Of a DNA stretch of 64,000 nucleotides, positions 57,279 through 64,000 are shown piece by piece. The notes below the pieces were generated by a model, which had not been told where the DNA came from, did no database searches, and saw only the letters and a list, made by a program, of their open reading frames with translations. The stretch is taken from assembly GCA_000402355.1 (NCBI GenBank), contig AQRS01000043.1, positions 1 through 64,000 of the forward strand, read 5' to 3'. Numbering within the stretch: the stretch's first letter is position 1; each line of letters starts with the position of its first letter. A program made the translations under genes and the position numbers. The DNA is from Candidatus Iainarchaeum andersonii SCGC AAA011-E11 (GTDB lineage: Archaea > Iainarchaeota > Iainarchaeia > Iainarchaeales > Iainarchaeaceae).

Positions 57279-57704
57279 ATGGATAAGGTTGATTTAAAAA
57301 TAATCGAGACGCTGAAGCAGAACAGCAGGTTCTCCATTAAGGAAATCGCGAAAAAAACCGGCATACCCATGACTACAGTACATTACAGGCTCAAAAACAT
57401 GCAGAAGGCAAACGCAATAACATTCACCGCAAGGGCTGACAGGAAATACGTTGAACGAGAACTCGTGACTTATGTTCTTGTAAAGGCGATGCCCGGAGTA
57501 AAGCACCAGAAGCTCTTCGACCAGATAATGGAAAGGCCTGAAGTCGAATCAGGCTCCATAATAACCGGGGATTTCGACCTGATTTTCATGGCGAGCGTCA
57601 AGAACATGGACAGGCTCAACGACTTTGTCCTGAAATACCTGAGGACAAACCATGAAGTCGCGGAAACAAGGACAATGATAAGCTACGAGACCCGCGAAAA
57701 GTGA
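57279..57704 (+). CDS. Lrp/AsnC-family transcriptional regulator
   Basis: The 141-residue regulator has a helix-turn-helix (FSIKEIAKKTGIPMTTVHYRL) and a RAM domain (SGSIITGDFDLIFMASV). The ATG at 57279 is about 25 bases after a TTTTTAAGG box. It is divergent from the serine-biosynthesis pair with a spacer of 106 bases, so control of that operon in response to serine or a related amino acid is likely. That is an inference from position. Confidence 0.86.
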   Translation: MDKVDLKIIETLKQNSRFSIKEIAKKTGIPMTTVHYRLKNMQKANAITFTARADRKYVERELVTYVLVKAMPGVKHQKLFDQIMERPEVESGSIITGDFDLIFMASVKNMDRLNDFVLKYLRTNHEVAETRTMISYETREK

Positions 57705-57789
57705 ACCCATTGAAAACCGCGGGCGTTGGTCCCCAAAAACGCCGGGAAAGCCAGCCTATTAAAATTTTATGCTAATAGATTCTCTTTGC

Positions 57790-57861
57790 GGGCCCTTAGT
57801 TCAGTGGTAGAACGCTCGGTTGGCAATCGGGAGGCCGCGGGTTCGATCCCCGCAGGGTCCA
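57790..57861 (+). tRNA. tRNA-Ala (anticodon GGC)
   Basis: The cloverleaf is complete: acceptor GGGCCCT/AGGGTCC with the G3:U70 alanine identity pair, D arm GTTC/GAAC, anticodon loop TTGGCAA giving GGC, T arm GCGGG-TTCGATC-CCCGC and discriminator A. CCA is not encoded. An upstream TATTAAAATTTTATG stretch is a likely promoter. Confidence 0.95.
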
Positions 57862-58012
57862 CACCTTTTCTTTTCGTTAACACGAAAAGAAAATGTGTAC
57901 CAAAAGAAAAGTGTCATGAAAAACCTGCACTAAAAAGAAAGAGTGCAAAAACAGTTTGAATCAAAAAGGAAAGTGCGCATCAATTACAGAAAGCAATTGA
58001 ACAGCAAAAAAT

Positions 58013-58231
58013 TTAAGGGGAAATGAGCAGCACGTTGTCGCCGCGGAGCAAAAGCGTTCCGTACTTTTTCTTTGCTTCGCCGCCGACCAGCTTCTCGGCA
58101 TTCTCGAGAACAAGGTTCATGTGCACGTCAAACGCCTGCAATGTTCCGCGCACCGAAACGCTGTCCTTGAGCTCGACAAGGACGTTTTTTCCGAGCGAAT
58201 CGTTCAGCAAATCAAATGGCCTGTTGTTCAT
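58013..58231 (-). CDS. Sm-like archaeal protein (LSm)
   Basis: The 72-residue Sm fold has Sm1 (KNVLVELKDSVSVRGTLQAF, DVHMNLVLENA) and Sm2 (LLLRGDNVLLISP). Archaeal SmAPs form heptameric rings that bind U-rich RNA. It overlaps the minD stop by 4 bases, an unusual partner. Confidence 0.92.
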   Translation of the reverse strand: MNNRPFDLLNDSLGKNVLVELKDSVSVRGTLQAFDVHMNLVLENAEKLVGGEAKKKYGTLLLRGDNVLLISP

Positions 58232-59046
58232 GCCTGTTCCTCTTCAATTTTCTTTGGCTGCTTCTTCTTAAAAATGGATAACAGGGAGCTTAAAAACCCG
58301 CCCAAAAAATTCTTCTCCTCCTCGATTTTCACCGGCAGGCCCGCGAGCTTTGCAGCCGCGCGCTGTATCGCAATCGCCGCGGGAGTGCCGGGCTTGCGCA
58401 CCATAACCGGCATTATGGTTTCCTGCATGAAACTGCGCCTTACCTCATCATCATAAGGAACTGTCGCAATCACCGGCAACTCAAGCATCTTCATGACGTC
58501 ATCCTTCCTTATCTCGCCCTTTTCCTCGCGCACAAAATTAATTATCACGCCAATCGGCTTTGCACCGAGCCTTTGAGCCGTGATTTTGGCCTTCAAAACA
58601 TCCGCAATGCTGGGGCTTGTCGGCATCGTAATCAAAAGAACCTCGTCAGAAGCAGAAATCGCGGCAAGCACATTCTTCTCTATCCCCGCGGCACAATCAA
58701 GCAGGACAAAATCGAACTGCGGCTTCAATACGTCAACCACAACCTGCAGCCTCTCGGAATCAACGCGCCTGTAATTCTCCAGGCTTAAGCCTGAGGGCAT
58801 GAATTTTACCCCGCCGGGGCCGTCATAAATCGCATCATTAGGAGTGGCCTCACCCAAAAGAACATCATGCAAAGTAATCGGCGAATTCTGCATGTTCAAG
58901 AGCAATGAAAGGTTCGCCATTGCAATGTCAGCATCCAGCAAACACACGCTGAGGCCGCGCTTCGCCAGCGCAATCCCCAGATTTGCGGTTATAGTTGTTT
59001 TGCCGACGCCGCCCTTGCCTGAAACCAGTGCAATTACCCTGCCCAT
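58228..59046 (-). CDS. minD: MinD/ParA-family ATPase
   Basis: The 272-residue deviant-Walker ATPase has SGKGGVGKTTITANLG, switch I DADIAMANLS, Walker B FVLLDCAAGIE and TMPTSPSIADVLK, the MinD pattern. The C-terminus is a basic, hydrophobic segment (GGFLSSLLSIFKKKQPKK) that may be a membrane-targeting helix. Archaeal MinD proteins position surface structures such as archaella or chemoreceptors rather than FtsZ. The start is 59046 (MGRVIALVSG). Confidence 0.88.
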   Translation of the reverse strand: MGRVIALVSGKGGVGKTTITANLGIALAKRGLSVCLLDADIAMANLSLLLNMQNSPITLHDVLLGEATPNDAIYDGPGGVKFMPSGLSLENYRRVDSERLQVVVDVLKPQFDFVLLDCAAGIEKNVLAAISASDEVLLITMPTSPSIADVLKAKITAQRLGAKPIGVIINFVREEKGEIRKDDVMKMLELPVIATVPYDDEVRRSFMQETIMPVMVRKPGTPAAIAIQRAAAKLAGLPVKIEEEKNFLGGFLSSLLSIFKKKQPKKIEEEQA

Positions 59047-59156
59047 TAAAACCACTCAAAAAACTGCAAATTCATACATTTAGAGCATATTATCAATTAA
59101 AAAGCTTCCCATGAAACAAACGGTTTTTCCGCTTAAAAAACTGGGTTTCGTGACTT

Positions 59157-59191
59157 CCCGTCAACGGAATGCCCGTTAGGGTATTGGGTTG
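59157..59191. repeat. CCGTCAACGGAA hairpin element, copy 3
   Basis: The sequence has CCGTCAACGGAA, a hairpin of AATGCCC and GGGTATT arms, and TTGGGTTG, matching the second part of the repeats at 7440-7496 and 13920-14033. Here it lies between minD and the roadblock-like gene without the CCCACG hairpin. Confidence 0.5.
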
Positions 59192-59192
59192 C

Positions 59193-59654
59193 TCAATTGA
59201 CATCCCTTGCAACCAGAAATGAATCTATTTCCTTTGCAAGCGCCTTCAATTCAACGCCGGCAAGGTTCGCGGCCGCTCTGACAATATAGAGCTTGTTGAG
59301 ATGCGGGAAAAGCATGTACCAGCCGTTGCTCTGGATCAAAACGCTCCTGCTTTTCGGGAGCTCGGACTGGATGTAATTGAACAGCGCGGCGCCAGTAACG
59401 GCATCCGAAACCGCGTTGCCGTTGGTTGAAACAATCGAACTGCCGTTCATGGTTGAAACAACAATCTCGTCAACCAAATGCTTTTTTTTCAGCACCTTCA
59501 AAAGCTCGGCAACATCCGTTGTTTTTGTTTCGAAGTTGAATTTTCCCGCGTAATCCTCCAGCAGCTTCAGTTGCGCGACCGGCTTCACGGTGTCATCGAT
59601 GTCGAAAATCACCGAGGCAATCTTTTTCAGCATGCTCCTTGTTCCGTTGAACAT
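59193..59654 (-). CDS. Roadblock/LC7-like protein
   Basis: In this 153-residue protein the C-terminal two-thirds fit the roadblock fold: VDEIVVSTMNGSSIVSTNG, then ALFNYIQSEL, SVLIQSNGWYMLFPHLNK and a closing LAKEID helix. Such proteins regulate small GTPases and polarity. It is 5 bases after the DUF2226-like gene and upstream of minD, suggesting a shared polarity or surface-structure function. ATG 59654 or 59633. Confidence 0.62.
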   Translation of the reverse strand: MFNGTRSMLKKIASVIFDIDDTVKPVAQLKLLEDYAGKFNFETKTTDVAELLKVLKKKHLVDEIVVSTMNGSSIVSTNGNAVSDAVTGAALFNYIQSELPKSRSVLIQSNGWYMLFPHLNKLYIVRAAANLAGVELKALAKEIDSFLVARDVN

Positions 59655-59659
59655 AAAAA

Positions 59660-60187
59660 TTAACCGCCCAGGCCGCCGAGGCCGAGCTTCTTGAAAATGT
59701 CCTTCTTTGACTCCTTTTTATCAACCACTTGGCTGAGAGTCTGCTTCGCGAAATCTGCCGAATAAGCGTTCGGAATCAGCCGGCCCACATCGCTTTTTTT
59801 GATTTCTTTTGTGAGCCTGCTCTTGTCGTTGAAAGCGGTTACCAAATCAACCTGCTGGTTGCTCAAATAAACTACATCGGCTACAACGTAGGTTGCCGCA
59901 AAAGAATTAAAAACCTGCGGAATCGCGGCATCCCCGAAAATCGTTACCCCGTAAAAATCGTACTCGAAAAGCGATGCCGCCAGCGAACCTTCCTTGAACA
60001 GCAGAACCCCTTCCTCGAGGCCATCATAACCCCTAAGCGTAACCACTAGGTAGCCGGAAAACTTCTTGTCATAAAAGCTCTCAATGAGCCTTTTGGCGTC
60101 CACATCCTTGAGGTTAACGCCCCTGCTTATGACCTCTCCTACAGGGAGATTCAAAAACAAACACTTCCAGGCAGCACAAAAACCCAC
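59660..60187 (-). CDS. DUF2226-like archaeal protein
   Basis: The 175-residue protein resembles the archaeal DUF2226 family: LPVGEVISRGVNLKDVDA, FSGYLVVTLRGYDGLEEG, VLLFKEGSLAASLFEYD and VDLVTAFNDKSRL in order. Its function is unknown. It ends in a glycine-rich KKLGLGGLGG. The start is GTG at 60187 because a GTTATAAATAAAG box lies about 22 bases upstream. Confidence 0.65.
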   Translation of the reverse strand: MGFCAAWKCLFLNLPVGEVISRGVNLKDVDAKRLIESFYDKKFSGYLVVTLRGYDGLEEGVLLFKEGSLAASLFEYDFYGVTIFGDAAIPQVFNSFAATYVVADVVYLSNQQVDLVTAFNDKSRLTKEIKKSDVGRLIPNAYSADFAKQTLSQVVDKKESKKDIFKKLGLGGLGG

Positions 60188-60373
60188 TAAATATAAGGTT
60201 CGCTTTATTTATAACTTTTGACAAACCCCCTTTCAGGGGCAAAAAAAAGCTTTTCAGCCAATTTCTAGCCACAGGCAAAAAAAGCTTTATCGCTGCCTCC
60301 GTGCCGCACAGCCGGGCAACTTCTCGGAAAGCTATTTAAACTGAACCAAATTATTTCAATAGAGTGATTCGAT

Positions 60374-60775
60374 TTGGCGGACGGCGAAAAAAAATTCCAG
60401 CCCTCGGGAACATTAAAGCCGGGGTCTTATGTGCTCATTGACAATGAACCCTGCCAGGTGAAGGACGCGGAAAAATCCAAGCCCGGAAAGCACGGAGCGG
60501 CCAAAATAAAGGTAACCGCAATGGGAATCTTCAAGGACTCCAAAAAAAGCCTCATGAAGCCCACAGATGATGATGCCGAGGTTCCAATCATTGAGAAGGG
60601 CCGCGCACAAGTCGTTGCGGTAATGGGCGAAACCGTGCAAATAATGGATTTGCAGGATTACAAGAGTTATGATTTGCCGAAGCCGAAGGACATACAGGGC
60701 CTGAGCGGAGGGGTCGAAGTCGAATACATAAAGTGGGGCAGCAACATCCGCATCACGAGCACAAAGAAAGCGTGA
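60374..60775 (+). CDS. eif5A: Translation factor aIF5A
   Basis: The 133-residue protein has the hypusine loop KSKPGKHGAAKIKVTAMGIF with the modified lysine before H-G, and the OB domain with VVAVMGETVQIMDLQDYKSY. It promotes peptide-bond formation at difficult sequences. The start is TTG 60374, with a TATTTAAA box at 60333-60340. The N-terminal EKKFQPSGTLKPGSYVLID is standard. Confidence 0.94.
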   Translation: MADGEKKFQPSGTLKPGSYVLIDNEPCQVKDAEKSKPGKHGAAKIKVTAMGIFKDSKKSLMKPTDDDAEVPIIEKGRAQVVAVMGETVQIMDLQDYKSYDLPKPKDIQGLSGGVEVEYIKWGSNIRITSTKKA

Positions 60776-61393
60776 CTAACTAATTCTTTTTACTTCCACT
60801 TCTGAAGTGAGCGTTCGAATCATTTCAGCAACCGCCTCTTCATCATGCTTAACGCCAAAGCCGCGGCCGGTTTTTTCGCCCCTTTCAAGAATATCATACT
60901 GGAAAGTAATCTGGTCTATATCCATGTCCCGGTTGAAAGTGAACTGCACCCAAACATCACGCCCCAAAAAGTGCATCTTGGTTTCCCGGGTGTCACCCAT
61001 CGTGTTCTTCCAATTCGCAGGCACAAAAACTTTTTGCCCATGAACAAGTGCGCCAACTTTCTTGACTTTGCGCGCCCTGAGCCAAGGCATTTGCTTCTCA
61101 AGAACTGACTTGGCCATCTTTCTTTCAAGAACATTTATCGGCTCGAGTTCCCGGGCACTATACTTTCCTTCTCGGCCTACATGCCTCACCCTCATTAGTG
61201 TCTCGGGAAGAATTTTCCCGACAGCATTTACCCTGAACCTGAACACGCCAAACTTATTTACAGGAGCGGTAAAAGCAAAAGTAGATCCTCCTCTGCGCGG
61301 CATTTCAATCCGCCCGGCATTCCACCCGACTGGAAGTTGATGCCTAATGTGGTCATCGAAATAAATTACCCTATGAGGCCTTGAAGGAGGCAT
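60776..61393 (-). CDS. Hypothetical protein downstream of metG
   Basis: A 205-residue beta-rich, basic protein starts MPPSRPHRVIYFDDHIRHQL and contains STFAFTAPVNKFGVFRF and FLGRDVWVQFTFNRDMDID. No family recognised. The open frame extends to a GTG at 61432 that overlaps the metG stop. However, a TTTAAATATTTC box at 61410-61421 lies about 20-25 bases before the ATG at 61393, making that the more likely leaderless start. Confidence 0.6.
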   Translation of the reverse strand: MPPSRPHRVIYFDDHIRHQLPVGWNAGRIEMPRRGGSTFAFTAPVNKFGVFRFRVNAVGKILPETLMRVRHVGREGKYSARELEPINVLERKMAKSVLEKQMPWLRARKVKKVGALVHGQKVFVPANWKNTMGDTRETKMHFLGRDVWVQFTFNRDMDIDQITFQYDILERGEKTGRGFGVKHDEEAVAEMIRTLTSEVEVKRIS

Positions 61394-61428
61394 AAAAAAA
61401 ATAGACAGCGCCGAAATATTTAAATCCT

Positions 61429-63600
61429 TCACTCGACCTTAACTTTCCGCCACGAGCCGCCGCAATACTTCACAATGTTCCCGCAGATTTCCTCCAAAGC
61501 ATCATCAATGTATTTCTGCGGCGTGTACTTGTTGCCCTGCACGTAAAGGAAAACGTTTTTCGTTTCGTTTGTCACCTTCGTGTGCTCCCCTTGCTTCACG
61601 TCCATGCGGCACAGGACAACTTTATCATCCGCAAAAACGTATTCGCCCTTCGGAACCTCCATCGCTTCGCTTTGCCCGAGAGGAATGTAAAGTTCCGAGC
61701 CATCAGCAAGCTTCACTTTCACGTTGCCTGAAACCTTATCAAGGTCATGCGCGCCCACAATCAAGGCCTTTTTTATTGAGACAAGATTGTAAGAGTCAAC
61801 CACGGTGTTTATTGTGGGCAGTTTTCCCGACTGCGCGGAAATCTCAACCAAGTTCGCGACGGCGTGCTTCCCGTGCTTCACCTTCAAGGCATCATACAGC
61901 TCCAAATAGCCCCTTATCACGGGGCTCTTTTCAATCTCCTTGAGGCTTATCGCCTTCACCGCCTCGCGCGCTTTCTTGTCCAGGCCTTCGTGCTTCTTCT
62001 TAACGCGCACATTCTCAATCACGGCAACGGCAAGCTTCAAATCCAGTTCCTTGAGTTGGGGCGCAATTGAAACCCTTATGCTGCGCGCCTTGCCCTCGCG
62101 CACCTCCTCCTTCGGAGCCTCGAGCTTCTGGAACAAAATTTCCTTTTTCCCTATTTTTGTCCCCGCCTTGAGAAGATTGAATTTCGCATCATTCAAAGAG
62201 CCGAGGGGAACGTTCAATTGCGCGGAAATTTTTTCCGCCGAACCCGGCATGAACGGGGAAACGAGGATTGCAATAATGCGCAGCGAGTCCAAAAGAGAGT
62301 AAAGCGTTTCCTCCAAAGCTTTTCCCTTGAGCTTCCACGGCTCCTTCTCGTTCACGAAGCGGTTGCATGCCGTCACGAAAGAAAAAATTTCGGCAAGCGC
62401 ATTGTGAACCTCGAGCTTCTCCATGAAGGAGCCGATTTTTTCCAGATTGAGCTGCTTCGCGAGCGCCTCACTCGTTTTTGCCTTCGGAACCGTTCCGTCG
62501 AGCCTTGTTTCGGTAAGGGTTAAAGTGCGCTGCAGCAGATTCCCCAAAGAATTCGCTAGCTCTGAGTTATGGCGTTCAACCATTGCCGCAACCGAGAAAT
62601 TGCCGTCCTCGCCCATCGGAATCTCCCGGAGAAGGTAGTAGCGCGCGGAATCCGCGCCGTACTTTTCAACGAGTTGTACAGGGTCGATTACGTTCCCAGT
62701 GGATTTCGACATTTTTTCGCCGTACGCGTCATTGATGAAGCCGTGCACAAAAATTTTCTTTGGGGGCTCTATTCCCGCGGAGAAAAGCATTATCGGCCAG
62801 ATTACGGAATGGAACCACAGTATGTCCTTTCCGATTACGTGCATGTCCGCGGGCCAGAATTTTTTTGATTTCTCCGAAGAGTAATCTATTCCGGAAAGGT
62901 AATTGAGGAGCGCGTCAAACCAAACGTAAATCACGTGCTGCGGATTGTTTTTCAGCGGGATTCCCCAGTGAAAACTGGTACGTGAAACGCTCAAATCCCG
63001 CAGCCCCTCCTGGACACGGTTGATTATTTCCTGGCGCCTCTGCAGGGGAAAAATGAATCCCGGGTTTTTTTCTACAAACTCGAGCCACTTCGAGGCGTAA
63101 TTGTTCATTTTGAAAAAATAGCTCTCCTCCTTCAAAAGGGCCGGCCTTGTCATGTGCACGGGGCACAAACCGGAGTCAAGCTCCTTTTCAAGGTAAAACC
63201 TTTCGCACCCGTTGCAGTAAAGGCCTTCATACTCGCCCAAATAAATGTCGCCCTTTTCGAGCACGCGCTGGAAAATGGTTTGGCAAATCATTTCATGCTT
63301 TCCATCTGTGGTGCGGATGAAATTATCATAGGAAATGCCCCATTTGGCGCAGAGTTCCTTGAAGTATTTCACCTGCGCATCGACAAAAGGCTTCGGCTCC
63401 TTGCCAGCTTTTTCCGCGGCATCCTCGATTTTCTTGCCGTGCTCATCCGTCCCCGTGAGGAAAAAAACATCCTCGCCCTTCAGCCTATGCCACCGCGCGA
63501 GGCAGTCAGCAACGGTTTTCTCGTAAGCGTGGCCGAGATGCGGCTTGGAATTGGGATAGTCAATGGCAGTAGTGATGTAGAACTTGCCTTTTCCGCTCAT
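61429..63600 (-). CDS. metG: Methionyl-tRNA synthetase
   Basis: The 723-residue class I synthetase has PHLGHAYEKTVADCLARW (the HIGH motif as HLGH), zinc ligands CNGCERFYL...GLCPVH, the DNA-side RDLSVSRTSFHWGIP and KMSKSTGNVIDP. The anticodon-binding helices follow, and the C-terminus is an EMAPII-like OB domain (LKLAVAVIENVRVKKK region then KVKLADGSELYIPLG). The start at 63600 has a strong GGAGGTGA seven bases upstream, one of the few clear Shine-Dalgarno sites here. Confidence 0.95.
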   Translation of the reverse strand: MSGKGKFYITTAIDYPNSKPHLGHAYEKTVADCLARWHRLKGEDVFFLTGTDEHGKKIEDAAEKAGKEPKPFVDAQVKYFKELCAKWGISYDNFIRTTDGKHEMICQTIFQRVLEKGDIYLGEYEGLYCNGCERFYLEKELDSGLCPVHMTRPALLKEESYFFKMNNYASKWLEFVEKNPGFIFPLQRRQEIINRVQEGLRDLSVSRTSFHWGIPLKNNPQHVIYVWFDALLNYLSGIDYSSEKSKKFWPADMHVIGKDILWFHSVIWPIMLFSAGIEPPKKIFVHGFINDAYGEKMSKSTGNVIDPVQLVEKYGADSARYYLLREIPMGEDGNFSVAAMVERHNSELANSLGNLLQRTLTLTETRLDGTVPKAKTSEALAKQLNLEKIGSFMEKLEVHNALAEIFSFVTACNRFVNEKEPWKLKGKALEETLYSLLDSLRIIAILVSPFMPGSAEKISAQLNVPLGSLNDAKFNLLKAGTKIGKKEILFQKLEAPKEEVREGKARSIRVSIAPQLKELDLKLAVAVIENVRVKKKHEGLDKKAREAVKAISLKEIEKSPVIRGYLELYDALKVKHGKHAVANLVEISAQSGKLPTINTVVDSYNLVSIKKALIVGAHDLDKVSGNVKVKLADGSELYIPLGQSEAMEVPKGEYVFADDKVVLCRMDVKQGEHTKVTNETKNVFLYVQGNKYTPQKYIDDALEEICGNIVKYCGGSWRKVKVE

Positions 63601-63884
63601 AGCCGCTTCACCTCCTTTCCAACCTTTCAAAATTCTCTTTTGTTTTAATCATGTCAGCTAACCTGTCTTTGTGCCTAATATAAGGTTTTATGAGGTTGAA
63701 AAGCTTTAATAGTGATTCTTTTTTGTTTACCTCAGTATGTCAGAAATCATTATTCGGGTGCTCATTTTTATAATAACCTAACCTAAAAGTACACTGAACT
63801 CCAAGAGATTCAAGCTTCTTGAAAGCTTGCTTCAACGTTTGATTAAAACTTAAATTATTAAAATGAATCAGGGCAGAAACTTTT
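63601..63884. other. AT-rich spacer with a short antisense relic
   Basis: The spacer holds the metG Shine-Dalgarno and, on the minus strand, an open stretch without a start codon that encodes ESLLKLFNLIKPYIRHKDRL and ends in the GGAGGTGA (stop TGA). It may be the end of a lost gene upstream of metG. A CAAGCTT...AAGCTTG inverted repeat lies near 63811-63829. I see no other gene. Confidence 0.35.
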
Positions 63885-64000
63885 ATGGGGAATAATAAGT
63901 GGACTCTGAATCAAAAACTTGTAGCCCTAGGCATATTTGTAGCGATAATCGGAAATTTAATAAATTTAGGACTGTACTTCATAACAGAGTCCAAACAAAT
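63885..64000 (+). CDS. Start of a membrane protein, cut by the window edge
   Basis: ATG at 63885 opens MGNNKWTLNQKLVALGIFVA followed by IIGNLINLGLYFI, a hydrophobic helix near the N-terminus. An ACTTAAATTATT box lies about 30 bases upstream. Only 38 codons are visible, so the family cannot be judged. Confidence 0.45.
   Translation, partial: MGNNKWTLNQKLVALGIFVAIIGNLINLGLYFITESKQ

Noticed and set aside
57726..57959. 77-residue protein across the tRNA-Ala gene
   Set aside because: The frame is explained by the tRNA, and no promoter or homology supports translation.

Overview
This window reads as an archaeal chromosome. It encodes a three-subunit exosome (Rrp4, Rrp41, Rrp42), an SBDS homologue, a proteasome alpha subunit, prefoldin beta, RNA polymerase subunit P, KEOPS Pcc1, ribosomal proteins eL15 and eL43, two RNase P proteins, an Sm-like protein, eIF5A and class I FBP aldolase. 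Most starts sit about 22-30 bases after a TATA-like box, as in leaderless archaeal mRNAs, and only a few have a Shine-Dalgarno. Compact gene packing, small regulators and many toxin-antitoxin modules suggest a DPANN-type archaeon, perhaps Diapherotrites-like; that placement is an inference.

Layout. 1-3.5 kb: an IS630 element inside the first of three tandem winged-helix paralogues. 3.5-7.3 kb: an AT-rich operon (KaiC-like ATPase, V4R sensor, UbiA prenyltransferase, geranylgeranyl-reductase-like enzyme). 7.4-14.1 kb: an accessory island of four plus-strand cassettes (AAA/DUF4143 ATPase, AbiEi/AbiEii-like pair, Doc-type Fic protein, second AAA/DUF4143 ATPase), each followed by a copy of the first codons of a KaiC-like gene. 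An IS5-type element lies inside it. 14.1-15.8 kb: a winged-helix gene, a toxin gene broken by an inversion and a truncated HsdR-like helicase. 15.9-17.3 kb: Lrp regulator and pheA. 17.3-20 kb: a winged-helix/NACHT/HEAT protein divergent from a small protein of the same winged-helix family. 20-23.4 kb: three consecutive genes each with one frameshift (U32 family, PEP-mobile domain, PurU). 23.4-33 kb: mixed metabolism (aldolase, YbaK, Nudix, EamA, RibBA), a second IS5-type copy inside a secreted-protein gene, and a RelE module.

33-47 kb is the information-processing core: MazEF, DHH phosphoesterase, prefoldin, pcc1, rpoP, eL43, the exosome cluster, SBDS, proteasome alpha, RNase P proteins, eL15, then the tRNA thiolation enzyme NcsA followed by HicBA, which sits between the ncsA 3' end and a decayed duplicate of it. 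47-64 kb: tRNA-Val(GAC) overlapped by a LAGLIDADG endonuclease gene, PEP synthase, a long coiled-coil protein, a serine-biosynthesis pair (class V aminotransferase plus a SerB-SerA fusion) divergent from an Lrp regulator, tRNA-Ala(GGC), Sm-like protein, MinD, roadblock-like and DUF2226-like proteins, eIF5A and MetG.

Two themes stand out. First, one winged-helix family (core motif EWPLS and SYQAxHK) appears five times, alone or joined to different C-terminal parts including a NACHT-HEAT STAND module, so it may be a shared sensor or DNA-binding adaptor of an undescribed system. Second, accessory cassettes are repeatedly bounded by duplicated ends of a neighbouring gene (KaiC 5' end four times, ncsA 3' end once), which points to a recurrent insertion mechanism that regenerates gene ends.
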